A stretch of DNA of 64,000 nucleotides from Athripsodes cinereus (taxonomy: Eukaryota > Arthropoda > Insecta > Trichoptera > Leptoceridae): NCBI GenBank assembly GCA_947579605.1, contig OX388311.1, positions 26,910,951-26,974,950 of the forward strand, written 5' to 3'. Under the pieces are notes generated by a model. It did not search any database and was not told the DNA's origin. It saw nothing but the letters and a program-made list of their open reading frames with translations. Made by a program: the position numbers and the translations under genes. Positions 13,001-20,973 of the stretch are shown piece after piece (position 1 is the first letter of the stretch; each line of letters opens with the position of its first letter).

Positions 13001-16000
13001 AAGTTAGCCACAATCTGCTTACTGTAAATGTAGCTACTACCACTAGTAAATAATATTAAAAAAATTCAGAATTTGATTTTTAGCCCTTGCATCTCTTCAT
13101 TTTTACTTGCTCTTTTTTCATTCTTTTGTCTGAATATTCTCTAGTATTTTTATAACCTGCAATTCACCAATGAAAAGTGTAGTAGTTTATTGAAAAAGTT
13201 TTATCATTTTAAATATTTTTTTAGGATGGAACATATGTAAAGTCTCCCAGCTCTAAGTTGACCTACGGAACCATGATGTTTGTAAGAGTTGTGCTTATCC
13301 AAGATATGTCAGTGTATCTCTCTAAAGCAGTCACCATTGCTACAAGATATTCAGCTGTAAGAAGACAATCTCAACCAAAACCAGAGTAAATTCATCACAT
13401 AATTTTTCACATGAGATAAAATTGTTACCCTGTGACATATTCTCTGCACACAAGTACTGCTCATTATTTTCTGTAAATTTTGGAATGTCTTATAAAAGAT
13501 AAATGTTCATAGGGCATCACAAATAAGAGATTTAACATTTTCGATTCAATAATTAAGTTACCCGAATGTCTTTATTTTTTATTGGCATTGAATGGACAAT
13601 TTGTGCATGTATCGTATGCAGTAAATCTGCTTGTGGGAGATGTCGTTATGGGCTACGTAGATGTATGATATTTAGTAAGTTGATTTCTTTCAGTGAACCT
13701 GAGCCTCAGATTATAGACTATGTTACTCAACAGTACAAACTGTTCCCCAACATTGCAACTGTGTACGCCTACAAGATGACAGCCAACTGGTTGTGGGAGC
13801 ATTACAATGAGGTCACTGCAGAGTTGGATGCTGGAGAATTAGATCGTCTGCCTGAGGTATGTTGCATTTCACACCAGTTATTACTCAAAACAATAAATGA
13901 GATTTCAACTAAAATATGAACACATTGGCACAGAGAGGAAAGTTTAAAGCAGTTAGCTTGCTGGCTACTCCACTTGTGAGATATGGTATAGATAAATGAA
14001 TATGTAAAGATAAAATTGATTAAATGATGAATTTGATTTTTAATCAAACTAAATACACCCGTAAACTGTCACACTAAGCAATAGTTGTATCGTGAAGGCA
14101 GAGTAGATTGAATCACGAGGAATAGAACCTGAAATCTCTTGATTGGAAGTCTGAGACTCTACCATCAGGCTACCAACAACTTCATGTATACCACTGCCAT
14201 ATGCAGAAATAGTTTTTTTTACTTTGATGGTTTTAATATATAAAAAAATCAAAATTTCCGAGTTAAGTTATTTGCACATTTAATATAATAGTAACATATT
14301 CTCATTGTTATTTAGATTCTAACAAATTATTTTCCGTATTTATTTTAGTTACACGCTTTGTCCTGTTGTCTCAAAGCTGTGTGCACTTCAGATGTTGCCA
14401 AATCTGTGGAGGTGTGTCGTTTGGCTTGTGGGGGCCATGGCTACATGACCTGCAGCAACCTGCCCTCTATCTATGGTTTGGTCACCGCCGCTTGTACATA
14501 TGAAGGGGAAAATACTGTCATGTTGTTACAAACTGCCAGGTATGATTGTGTGTTACTATTTTTGGAATAACCATTGGCCTATATCGTCCCTCTTCTGACT
14601 AACTGTCGTATCTGAAATTTTTGGCGAAATCGAGTTATGATCACCAATGTGTATTTATATGTGCCCTGCGTGTTCTCCCTGAAGATCACACCTGTAACTG
14701 TTATCCTGGAATAGCTTTCTGATTTGTTGTCGTATTTACAAATTATTCTACATAAAATGTGTTGTATCTACTAATTCCTCAAAATTTCATTTCACTTAAC
14801 TAACTAGATATCTCTATAGTTCATCTTGTCTAAATATAAAACTTTTCTCACCTATTCATTATTAAACTGAAAATTAAAATTTTGACATTTGTAAGGAATA
14901 CTAAACTTATAGTCAGGCATAAAATTGAAACATTGGTAATCTCTGTTTCTGAGTAAGATGTCACTTAGTCAGGCTTAACAATTTTGGATTAGCAATTATT
15001 CATTGTTTGTCAGCTTGGCTGCCGGAGTACTAGTAGTGAATTGGCTAACAATTTTTTAAGGTTCCTGATTAAGGCATGGCACCAAGCTCAGAGTGGTTCC
15101 AAGATGACTCCGACTGTGAATTATTTCACCAAAGTCATACAGAAGAGGTACTCCAAATGGAACACGAGCATTGAAGGAATCATCGAGGGATTCCAAGTGA
15201 TGGCTGCTGGGTAAGATTTTGTTTTGTTTGTTATACACACACCTTATTTCCCTTAACTTTTTTGGTTCAAGGATCCATTGCTTCTCAACATTAAGTATAT
15301 TAGTATTCATCAATTTATTACAGTGTAAATTAACACTGTTTTTTGTATAGGTACATTTTTTATTTTATATTAAAATAAACTTTTGCAGTATAAACTCACA
15401 AACATTAAATTTTGTAAGTATTAAATTTGTTAAATTGTTGATTAAAATTAAATTTATAAATAATATATTAGGATTGAGTATTTGATTTTATAATCTATGA
15501 CATTTCTATCACCATTACAAGTGATTTTTTTTTGCAGTTTGGTATCAGTGAGTGCTACCAACATTGCCAGGCTTGTAAACAGAGGTATAAGTGAAGAAGA
15601 TGCTTGGAATATGACTTCTATTCAGTTGGTAGCTGCCGCTGAGGTAAATCTTGTACAAACTTAGTTGTTTCTTTAATATATTTTTTAACTTCCATCCATA
15701 TTTATACCATATATAGTGAGCTGATTATTTTATTTTTTCTATTGTGATATGAATAGTTAATTTGTGCAAATTGTTATGTTTTAGGCTCACTGCAGATGTT
15801 TTGTTATTGAGAAATTCTGTGAAGAGATGTACTCCACAATAAAAAATGTGTCGGCATCCCTAAAGGAAGTTTTGACAACACTCCTTGAACTTTACTGTGT
15901 CCATTGGTCCTTGAATTGCAGTGGTAACTTACTGAGAGTAAGTATATGTGCATTCTATACTAATTATCACTGCAGTATATTTAAACTGTGGATATCTCAG

Positions 16001-16669
16001 TAGTCCGATTATTTATTAGTACTTATGCATTTTTTTTGTAAAATTTGACTACATTTACATCTTTTATGTAAAATGTAGCATAAAATTGTTTTGATAGTTT
16101 TAAATTTTATGAAGATCGTTTATTTATTTTTAGTTTACATCCATCACTGAGAAAGATATTGAAGCTTTGCAACAATGGCTAGAAGATCTCCTGGCTAAGA
16201 TAAGACCCAATGCCGTGGGTCTAGTTGATGGATTCGATTTGAGAGATGAGGTAAGTCAATGTCCAGATATAAATATAATTAATACGTATGGTTTTATGAT
16301 ATTTTTACTCATGCATTACTTATCATTTAGTTTCTGTAGGCTTCTTGTTCAATGTTGAATAATCAATTAAATAAAGAAGAAGATCATACGATCTTCCATA
16401 TCGGCTTAAAATGATTTTCAGTTTGTACATCAGTTTTTCTTTGTTCCCACAAGTTTTGTTGTACTATGATTTTACTTGTCCACATCTATCAAATTATAAT
16501 TAAATAATTATTTTTTCTTTTATAGATTTTGTCTTCAGCTTTGGGTGCGTATGATGGTAGGGTTTATGAAAGACTTATGGAAGATGCCCAGAAGAGTCCT
16601 CTGAATGCTGAGCCAGTGAACAAATCATTCCACAATTACCTCAAGCCTCTAATGAAATCACAACTTTAA
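856..16669 (+). CDS. ACOX1: Peroxisomal acyl-CoA oxidase (ACOX1 type), 3' eleven exons, 5' end off-window
   Basis: Catalyses the first, FAD-dependent step of peroxisomal beta-oxidation (acyl-CoA to trans-2-enoyl-CoA with release of hydrogen peroxide). Exons seen: 856-1024, 12375-12498, 12639-12883, 13225-13385, 13694-13856, 14349-14539, 15061-15210, 15538-15643, 15785-15937, 16134-16250, 16526-16669. Every intron is GT-AG, and the 1723 bases stay in one frame: one base completing an earlier codon, then 574 codons with stop. Family landmarks appear in order: [66 protein letters not shown], and [16 protein letters not shown], whose Glu is the catalytic base in ACOX1. Against the usual length of about 660 residues, about 90 N-terminal residues are missing and should lie upstream. 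The protein ends MKSQL, a non-canonical PTS1. It converges on syndecan. The family call is firm; ACOX1 versus a lineage-specific paralogue is not settled. Confidence 0.95.
1477..2309 (-). mobile_element. pogo/Tigger-like (Tc1-mariner superfamily) non-autonomous DNA transposon
   Basis: The left end reads CAGTGGAACTTCTCATAACG and the right end, read inward, CAGTGGAACCTCTCATAACG: near-perfect terminal inverted repeats. They are flanked by TA at 1475-1476 and 2310-2311, the duplication expected of this superfamily. Inside each end the motif ctcgttatgcgaaaca is repeated (about 1521-1552 and 2213-2235), giving sub-terminal repeats. The 833-bp body keeps only the N-terminus of a transposase on the minus strand, so it is an internally deleted, immobile copy. 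Confidence 0.88.
1835..2041 (-). pseudogene. Transposase N-terminal fragment with CENP-B/pogo-type helix-turn-helix
   Basis: Sixty-eight codons. The segment [20 protein letters not shown] followed by [20 protein letters not shown] has the spacing of the pogo/Tigger/CENP-B DNA-binding helix-turn-helix (basic helix, G-x-S-V-x-x-L-A, then S-T-x-x-x-I-x-K-N-K). The catalytic DDE domain that should follow is absent, consistent with internal deletion of the host element at 1477-2309. No evidence of domestication: it is short and surrounded by decayed element sequence. Confidence 0.75.
3165..4189 (-). pseudogene. Retrotransposon ORF2, RNase H and C-terminal domain (frameshifted)
   Basis: The first frame (to 3793) gives [18 protein letters not shown] and the RNase H opening [20 protein letters not shown], with QAEITAI as the next conserved block. 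A frameshift in the A/T-rich run near 3825-3860 moves the reading to a frame giving [16 protein letters not shown] and [20 protein letters not shown], the last RNase H blocks. The protein then continues to a TAA at 3165, with a Cys/His cluster ([18 protein letters not shown]) typical of the C-termini of such elements. Confidence 0.85.
4183..4195. repeat. Target-site duplication, left copy
   Basis: tttatgtgcttct, identical to 4468-4480. It belongs to the LINE reverse-transcriptase reading (EAHK). Confidence 0.9.
4196..4467 (-). mobile_element. Full-length SINE (family 1) inserted between RT and RNase H of the LINE
   Basis: The 13-bp sequence tttatgtgcttct occurs on both sides (4183-4195 and 4468-4480), a perfect target-site duplication. 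Removing the insert and one copy restores the LINE reading [13 protein letters not shown] in frame, which proves the boundaries. Read on the minus strand it starts GGAGCCGTGGAGC and ends ATGGTATAGTAGTAGTAGT, a (TAG)n tail. It is 272 bp, and at least five other clear copies lie in this window. The promoter type is unclear; I see no convincing tRNA A and B boxes. Confidence 0.9.
4450..6072 (-). pseudogene. Retrotransposon ORF2, reverse transcriptase domain
   Basis: A 540-codon open segment, uninterrupted. Conserved RT blocks are visible: [20 protein letters not shown] followed by [42 protein letters not shown] and the catalytic [10 protein letters not shown] with Y at about residue 330, then KYLGITLD in the thumb. 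Upstream it is joined to foreign sequence at about 6083. Downstream the frame runs into an inserted SINE (the last residues GAVEL are SINE-encoded); the true continuation is in the RNase H segment starting at 4189. Confidence 0.9.
4468..4480. repeat. Target-site duplication, right copy
   Basis: tttatgtgcttct, identical to 4183-4195, flanking the SINE at 4196-4467. Confidence 0.9.
6084..6245 (+). repeat. 160-bp direct repeat, copy 1, with (TTA)n tail
   Basis: Begins ggtattggtatatgggttag and ends ttttgtgcaataaagtta followed by a (TTA)n run. It is essentially identical to 7189-7348. The AATAAA-like motif and microsatellite tail look like the 3' end of a non-LTR retrotransposon or a short SINE. 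It starts exactly where the LINE reverse-transcriptase reading stops. Confidence 0.85.
6246..6682 (+). pseudogene. mariner transposase C-terminal half, frameshifted
   Basis: The reading switches frame: [20 protein letters not shown] gives the second catalytic Asp block, and [10 protein letters not shown] stands where mariners have SPDLAPSDF/Y, so the third Asp is replaced by Glu. Another frame then continues [20 protein letters not shown] to [11 protein letters not shown] and a stop. The first catalytic Asp is missing with the 5' half. It is clearly inactive. Confidence 0.88.
6246..6750 (+). mobile_element. mariner relic, 5'-truncated, with intact 3' end
   Basis: Starts at [13 protein letters not shown] of a mariner transposase and runs to a 3' terminal repeat ending ttcaccccaccctcgta, with the TA target dinucleotide at 6749-6750. 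The 5' half and its terminal repeat are gone, replaced by the 160-bp repeat. It lies at a TA in the 390-bp repeat that starts at 6751. Confidence 0.88.
6751..7137 (-). repeat. 390-bp repeat (family A), copy 1
   Basis: Over 99% identical by eye to 10630-11016 (I noted about two substitutions). It is cut at its left end by the mariner at a TA and at its right end by a small retrotransposed stub. On the minus strand it encodes part of a charged protein (see the copy at 10630). Confidence 0.9.
7138..7177 (+). mobile_element. 40-bp retrotransposed stub with 10-bp target duplication
   Basis: agggacgggctgccgtaatc followed by ttataaataataataataat. It is flanked by aaataggcat at 7128-7137 and 7178-7187. 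The uninterrupted sequence is preserved in copy 2 of family A (to 11016). This is a drastically 5'-truncated retrotransposon 3' end with an (AAT)n tail. Confidence 0.85.
7189..7348 (+). repeat. 160-bp direct repeat, copy 2, with (TTA)n tail
   Basis: Same sequence as 6084-6245 at an offset of 1105. Its tail abuts the resumed LINE endonuclease reading at 7349, so the two copies bracket everything foreign inside the LINE at this point. Confidence 0.85.
7344..8352 (-). pseudogene. Retrotransposon ORF2, APE-type endonuclease domain (frameshifted)
   Basis: Starts at an ATG (8352-8350) and reads [20 protein letters not shown], with the catalytic-type LLQEPW motif of APE endonucleases, then [15 protein letters not shown] frameshift near 7921-7935 breaks the reading just before the [13 protein letters not shown] motif; the other frame continues with [13 protein letters not shown] and SEESASDHR (the SDH motif). 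It ends at [10 protein letters not shown], where the composite insertion (6084-7348) cuts it from the reverse transcriptase. Confidence 0.8.
8364..9443 (-). pseudogene. Retrotransposon ORF1 (Gag-like, DUF4780-like)
   Basis: Open from a stop near 9443 down to TAG at 8364-8366. The first Met is uncertain; in-frame sequence upstream of the GTG at 9272 is still open and reads [19 protein letters not shown]. The core includes [20 protein letters not shown] and [20 protein letters not shown], resembling DUF4780, a domain of insect non-LTR ORF1 proteins. The C-terminal third is rich in Lys, Pro, Ala and Gly and looks disordered. It is more GC-rich than the surroundings. It presumably made the RNA-binding RNP protein of the element at 3092-9730. 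ORF2 starts 11 bases after its stop, suggesting translational coupling. Confidence 0.7.
9460..9725 (-). repeat. Two tandem 136-bp monomers in the retrotransposon 5' UTR
   Basis: The block gaggaaaattttgg starts at 9488 and again at 9624 (period 136). The similarity extends through gtgtgcggataaat/gcgtgcagataaat, the gagatat motif, the gtgtgatg motif and tctctcttc(a/g)(a/g)tgttcaa. Copies are imperfect. They lie directly upstream of ORF1 on the coding strand of the element. Confidence 0.75.
10630..11016 (-). repeat. 390-bp repeat (family A), copy 2
   Basis: Near-identical to 6751-7137 at an offset of 3879. Minus-strand open reading 10882-10655 gives [20 protein letters not shown] and, later, [20 protein letters not shown], ending EEHENA: an acidic then coiled-coil-like tail. 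I do not recognise it. Such Glu/Lys/Leu-rich C-termini occur in MADF/Myb-like proteins of Harbinger-type transposons, but that is only a guess. The high identity means recent amplification or gene conversion. Confidence 0.8.
11297..11893 (-). pseudogene. RTE-like non-LTR retrotransposon, C-terminal fragment
   Basis: Conceptual minus-strand reading, with stops and shifts: [70 protein letters not shown]. This is the typical C-terminal region of RTE-class endonuclease-reverse transcriptases. It ends in a (GAA)n tail (TTC run at 11300-11313). A 13-base C run sits at 11332-11344. It is decayed and inactive. Confidence 0.85.
11332..11344. repeat. Poly-C run (13 bases)
   Basis: A homopolymer inside the RTE relic; probably length-variable and prone to sequencing error. 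Confidence 0.9.
12375..12498 (+). CDS. ACOX1: ACOX exon b
   Basis: Acceptor tttcag ends at 12374; donor gtaagt starts at 12499. It begins in phase 0 with [20 protein letters not shown] and ends after KWWPGG plus one base. The GHGT loop and WWPGG motif are signature segments of the acyl-CoA oxidase FAD and substrate region. It lies 11.35 kb from the previous exon. Confidence 0.95.
12639..12883 (+). CDS. ACOX1: ACOX exon c
   Basis: Acceptor ttttttag ends at 12638; donor gtgaat starts at 12884. The split Leu codon (T|TG) rejoins the reading as [16 protein letters not shown]. It continues through [20 protein letters not shown] and the [20 protein letters not shown] beta-domain segment to [16 protein letters not shown]. 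Confidence 0.95.
13225..13385 (+). CDS. ACOX1: ACOX exon d
   Basis: Acceptor tttttttag ends at 13224; donor gtaaat starts at 13386. It encodes [20 protein letters not shown] and on to [13 protein letters not shown], the conserved start of the C-terminal helical domain. It ends two bases into a codon that is completed as Asp by the next exon. Confidence 0.94.
13694..13856 (+). CDS. ACOX1: ACOX exon e
   Basis: Acceptor tttctttcag ends at 13693; donor gtatgt starts at 13857. It gives [20 protein letters not shown] and on to LDRLPE. The [15 protein letters not shown] block is diagnostic of acyl-CoA oxidases. Confidence 0.95.
13945..13985 (+). repeat. SINE family 1, 3'-end fragment
   Basis: cttgctggctactccacttg followed by tgagatatggtatagat matches the end of the SINE at 4196-4467 read on its own strand. 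It lies in the ACOX intron 13857-14348. Confidence 0.6.
14085..14200 (-). mobile_element. tRNA-derived SINE fragment
   Basis: On the minus strand an A-box-like TAGCCTGATGG (14172-14162) is followed at tRNA spacing by GGTTCTATTCC (14130-14120), a B box with one change from GGTTCGATTCC. The sequence around them is the usual arthropod tRNA-SINE head (GTAGAGTCTCAGACTTCCAA and on). It cannot fold as a functional tRNA. Confidence 0.7.
14349..14539 (+). CDS. ACOX1: ACOX exon f, carries the catalytic Glu
   Basis: Acceptor tattttag ends at 14348; donor gtatga starts at 14540. It encodes [20 protein letters not shown], then [20 protein letters not shown] and [15 protein letters not shown]. The Glu of EGENT corresponds to the general base of the family. 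Confidence 0.95.
15061..15210 (+). CDS. ACOX1: ACOX exon g
   Basis: Acceptor ttttttaag ends at 15060; donor gtaaga starts at 15211. AG|G forms the Arg of [15 protein letters not shown]. The rest ([20 protein letters not shown] and on) is a less conserved linker, as usual in the family. Confidence 0.9.
15538..15643 (+). CDS. ACOX1: ACOX exon h
   Basis: Acceptor tttgcag ends at 15537; donor gtaaat starts at 15644. It completes a split Gly codon and encodes [20 protein letters not shown] followed by [15 protein letters not shown], aligning with the AWN-TS-LV-A-E helix of acyl-CoA oxidases. Confidence 0.92.
15785..15937 (+). CDS. ACOX1: ACOX exon i
   Basis: Acceptor tttag ends at 15784; donor gtaagt starts at 15938. 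Exactly 51 codons: [20 protein letters not shown] and on to [16 protein letters not shown], the conserved C-terminal four-helix segment. Confidence 0.93.
16134..16250 (+). CDS. ACOX1: ACOX exon j
   Basis: Acceptor tttttag ends at 16133; donor gtaagt starts at 16251. Exactly 39 codons, ending in [17 protein letters not shown], which matches the I-R-AV-LVDAFD-D motif near the C-terminus of the family. Confidence 0.94.
16526..16669 (+). CDS. ACOX1: ACOX terminal coding exon with PTS1-like SQL end
   Basis: Acceptor ttttatag ends at 16525; the TAA stop is at 16667-16669. It encodes [20 protein letters not shown] and ends [11 protein letters not shown]. Ser-Gln-Leu fits the relaxed PTS1 consensus, and the Lys just before it would help recognition by the PEX5 receptor. 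Peroxisomal localisation is therefore expected but not proven. Confidence 0.94.
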   Translation: MLSSALGAYDGRVYERLMEDAQKSPLNAEPVNKSFHNYLKPLMKSQL

Positions 16670-17303
16670 AGATGACTTAGAAATTATTTGCACAGTGGTG
16701 TTTTTTTTTGATGGGCAAGCATGGCAACCGTGTTGGGTTTTCATAAGATGGACTGAATATATAAAATTTTTGAAACTGGAAACAAAATTTCAAGAAAAAA
16801 TATATCAAAGCATGCCTCTTAAAGTTCTAATGTTACTTAATTTTTTATCAATATTAGACTCCTGTGTGTTGTCTTATACAAGTGCATATCTACTACAGTC
16901 AGAGGACCTGCAAACTTGCTTTGCTTGGGGTTTGCACAATTTGATTCGCCCAGAGCTCCACACAGTTTGATAAGTCCAGGGCCCTGCAAAAGTTAGGACC
17001 ACCACTGTATTTATACCTTTTGACTTGTATGTAGCTACTTAGTGTATAATTTGTATTTTTAATGAGATTTTATTACTTATTGTTTTGTAGATTTGTTTTT
17101 ATATTATAAGATTTAAATAATTGTGCTGAAGTTTATTCTAGAATCATGGCCAGTATCAGCAGTGTAATTCTATCGATACAAAGATCCCCGGTTGCTTACT
17201 TCATTGTGAGATAAAATAAGCATTCGCTATTTCAAATACTAAGTATACCAATCAAATAATGTATTGTAACGTAAATCGTTTTTCTATAACTTGTGTCAGG
17301 GAA

Positions 17304-17309
17304 AATAAA
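17304..17309 (+). terminator. Candidate polyadenylation signal of ACOX
   Basis: A canonical AATAAA hexamer lies 635 bases after the ACOX stop, in the context gggaaaataaag. I saw no earlier canonical hexamer between the stop and this point, so a 3' UTR of about 0.65 kb is inferred. Confidence 0.6.
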
Positions 17310-18881
17310 GTCTGAATTCAATTAAAAGGATGACATCTTGAAAATTAACAATTTATTTAAACGTTTTTATTTATTTACAATTATTATTTATTTAAAATAC
17401 ATATTACAACATCTATTATTTATATATACGTCACATATTATTACAGTTCACACAGATTTCTTATATACACATTATATAACATCTTTCTTCAAGCCTATCT
17501 AGATCTCTCCTCTTTATCAAAACCAAAACAACAACCTGTCATTATTTTCCAAACATTCCATAACCAAAAATAATATAAAAATTCAAATTCATTAAACTTC
17601 CAAACTTAAGTACCCTCCTAATGGTGATTACGTAACAGTATTATGTTACTGTTCCCGCCGAAATATTGTTTTATTTTAATTTTTTTAAGCAATCCCAAAT
17701 AACATTTATTTTAATATGTACAATCAGCTGAAAACTAAAGCACAAGGAGAGAGCTAAGTGACAATATTGTGATTTTATATATTTTACATTTTTTTTATTT
17801 CATTGTTTTAGAGTTTGTTTATTTATTTACGTAGTGAAAATACATATTTGAAAATTTTAAATGTACTCAACCACACTGTTTATTTCTGATACTTATTTTT
17901 AACATCTCGAACCCTTCAAAATTTTAACTTTTTTTGAGTTTGTTTGAAAATGTTAGAAATTAGTGTGGAAAATAAACAATGTTGTCCAGCACTTATAAAT
18001 TTCGTAATATTTTTTGCGATTGGTCATTCCTGTATTTATCTTTTATTAAATTATATTATATCAAATCACACCTCCACAATATAATTTTATAAAATTATAT
18101 TAAATCATTTTTATTTACAAATTTTTAAGGATATGTAATATCCAATTGGTGCTATAAAGTAGGACTTTGTGTACAGATAAAAACATAACTGACATAAAAC
18201 ATATTGGAAAAAAATCAAATAATTATGTATAGGTAATCTTACATATATTTTTATACAAATTTGATTAAACATATGTAAAAATTGAGTTTAGCTGTTTCAT
18301 TTCCTTTAGTTCCTTGTTTCGACTTGTCAGATGTATAAAACTTTAACATATCTCAATTGGAGAACCATGTTCACACAGTGTAATGTTGTTAAAAATCCAA
18401 TAAGAAAGATTTTTTTTACTTATTTATATCAAACCTGATGACATTTTAGCGCTAACAGTTGGCTCTGGGCTGACTTGAGTGGTCATTTTTGGTGCCTGTG
18501 GAAAATGTTGACCAATTACGAGATTTTCACCAGAAATATTTTTCGATTGGTGAACCTTAGATCGTCACGGTGAGAATGTTGGAATTGGTGAACAATTATA
18601 TTCTAGGACAGCAGATCAATGTTATAATTAAAAATAAATTGTGTGTAAAGTCTGATATACATACTTGAAATAAACTGTTTAATACGACATTCGAAACATT
18701 ATTTAAACTATTTATTTGTATCAAGTAAATTAAAATAAAATAACAGTATGAAAGAAAACTTAATTTAAATGATGATTTTAATGTCACATTAACAGTTCTT
18801 CTCTTCTTTGTTCTAAAGACAAGGCAACCGATGGCGTGAATTATAAAATTATTATTTTTGAGCAAGTCAACCTGTTACGAC
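17310..18881. other. Convergent intergenic spacer
   Basis: AT-rich sequence between the ACOX polyadenylation signal and the hAT-like MITE. A short stretch at about 18440-18590 is less AT-rich, but I recognise nothing in it. No credible coding sequence on either strand. Confidence 0.6.
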
Positions 18882-19037
18882 CAGTGTTTCCCACGGGCAT
18901 CACATATCAGAGATGGGGCACCTCGCTTCCACATATTATTGAAATTTACCAACTTTTTAATTAAAAAAGAAGCCAGTGCCAAGCCAAATATGACTTGATT
19001 CGGTGGGGCATAGGATAAAGAAGGTTGGGAAACACTG
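18882..19037. mobile_element. Short hAT-like MITE
   Basis: Starts CAGTGTTTCCCA and ends TGGGAAACACTG, perfect 12-bp inverted ends of hAT style, 156 bp apart, with no coding capacity. The flanking octamers gttacgac (18874-18881) and gtttaggc (19038-19045) agree at five of eight positions, compatible with an old 8-bp duplication. Confidence 0.65.
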
Positions 19038-19132
19038 GTTTAGGCGCTCTCATTCTCATGAGAATGTGCAATAATGTCATAACTTTTTAAATGAGAGGTA
19101 AATAAAACACAAGGCTAGGGTGTAAAGGAGTA

Positions 19133-19138
19133 TTTATT
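19133..19138 (-). terminator. Candidate distal polyadenylation signal (syndecan side)
   Basis: Minus-strand AATAAA, one of several in the region. It is chosen only because it lies before the intergenic MITE and is followed on that strand by a T/G-containing stretch. Low certainty. Confidence 0.2.
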
Positions 19139-20844
19139 TACAGAATCGGCAATTACAGTAAATTCTATGCTATACTACAGTAATTTAAACTGCTTCATTA
19201 ATTTTAATTTCTAAATTATAACACAGTAAAATTTTTGTGCTGTCCAATTTTATAATAAAACACTGTGATATCAATAAATTATAATGTAACAAATCAATCC
19301 AAATCCTTCCCTTTTAACCCTCTTTGATCCGAATTATGTTGTTTGTCATAAAATAATCTAATTAGATATAACCATACACATCTCAAGGGTATTCTTGTTT
19401 TACATTAGACTTATGGATCACTAGATAGCATATTTGCATCAAGAAAATATATTTACTAGTAAGTAGCATTATCGTAAAAATGACAATTTATGATTCTAAT
19501 CAATCAGGTCTAGTATAAATTTTTTAGTAGATTTTCTTTTTTACAAATGTGAGAAATCACATTTTTAATATACTTAAAAGTGATAAAGTGTCTCTCTTGC
19601 AAATATATTTGAAGCACCACAACTTTCAGACGAATTTTTCATCTAGTCGCTAATTTTGTTGCAGAGTAAAATTACTAGAAACAAAAATTATACTAGACCT
19701 ACAGGTGAACGACTTGTTATTGCTGAGATCATTTTAGAAATCAAATCTTTTTTTTACCAAGACTATGTGAAATCTGGACATTCTAATTGTGATTCTTTGT
19801 AAAAAATATATATAACAACTACACAAGTCTGTTTTTAATTTGATAATTAACACATTTTATAGCACTTAATGATAAAGGTTATTGTAAAAAGAAATATATA
19901 TTTAAACCATAGACATACTAGACTTGCAGCACGGTACATTTTTTTTGTGTTCCAACATATGATTAAGATGATAATGGTCTCTTTCCTACCAATGGTAAAG
20001 TATAGGACATCCTTTATACCTGCCAAGGGTGTTAAGTTCCTATCCTAAAAATGATCATAAAACAACAAAAATTCAATGTCCTTCAAGTATTAGCAATATA
20101 ATTTATTCCAAACTTTCTCAACCAACGTCAGTTTGTTTAAAACTGGCTGATATGAAATTACACTGGCAGCAAAATTTGATCGGCCACATTACCAATATTT
20201 TCTTTGAATTACCAATCTACTATGTCTTTGATTTAAACCAAGTTTTTTACATCAGAAAGGTTAAGTCAATAATATACAACAATCGAGGCGACAGACTGAA
20301 AGATGACAAATTTTTCCCTTTTTATTATGAATTATTTGTATTGTGCAAATAAATAAATATTTAATATCCTAGTGCTGAATATGGGACTTCAGTAGTCGCC
20401 CCAAAACCATGTTGTCTGTAATATCAGATTAATTTTATATGTTTGTGATAAAAAATCATTTTCTTGAAAATGTTTAACTTTAAAGATGACAGCAGAAAAA
20501 TTTTATGTGTCAAATTACGATGATAAATTATTAAAAACATCAAATCGTTTAATTTTTTTTAGATAAATAAGGGAAAATGAGAATATAAAAAAAAAAAAAT
20601 TTGGCAAACTAATATAAAAAACAAATAATAAATATTATTTGCATGTATAAATATATATAAAAAATTAAAAATTTAATAAGATGCGGTAATTTTTATATTT
20701 TGTCTAATGAATTGATCTTAGAAATTAATTAATTGGACGAAACATACATCAACCATAATTGTAATATGTATATATATTTATATTATTATTTAAAGTATTT
20801 TTTCTAAAAGAAAATTATACAATGCTAACTAGAATTTTTTAATT

Positions 20845-20973
20845 TTAATAATAATGATGCATAAAGCTGCCGAAGTAAGCACCACCACGCACCACAAGGG
20901 TACCAGCGGTGCTAAAAACGGCGGCTGTTCTCTCAGAAACATTCCATTCACACAAAATATCATAATCTAGCAT
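20845..20973 (-). CDS. Candidate 42-codon small ORF in a GC-rich island
   Basis: ATG at 20973-20971, TAA at 20847-20845, with an in-frame stop upstream near 21008. The peptide starts MLDYDILCEWNVSE, continues RTAAVFSTAGTLVVRGGAY and ends FGSFMHHYY. I do not recognise it. It lies 1.45 kb after the syndecan stop on the same strand, so it could be a downstream ORF in that mRNA, an independent small gene, or chance. Support for function: about half the bases are G or C in a background near 20-25%, and both strands are free of stops. Against: the same bases form a stem-loop (20865-20926), which could by itself explain the composition, and a 38-codon frame on the plus strand competes. Confidence 0.3.
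   Translation of the reverse strand: MLDYDILCEWNVSERTAAVFSTAGTLVVRGGAYFGSFMHHYY
20854..20970 (+). CDS. Alternative 38-codon ORF on the opposite strand of the island
   Basis: ATG at 20854 (a second at 20857), TAG at 20968-20970. It reads MMHKAAEVSTTTHHKGTSG and later NGGCSLRNIPFTQNIII. I do not recognise it. At most one of the two strands is likely to be coding; composition alone cannot decide. Confidence 0.12.
   Translation: MMHKAAEVSTTTHHKGTSGAKNGGCSLRNIPFTQNIII
20865..20926 (+). ncRNA. Putative structured RNA element (two-tier stem-loop)
   Basis: GCTGCCG (20866-20872) can pair with CGGCGGC (20919-20925), with an extra A-T at 20865/20926. Then, after a symmetric 5 x 5 internal loop, AGCACC (20878-20883) pairs perfectly with GGTGCT (20908-20913), closing a 24-base loop. 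One pair is G-U on the plus strand and becomes A-C on the minus strand, which slightly favours a plus-strand RNA. Confidence 0.3.
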
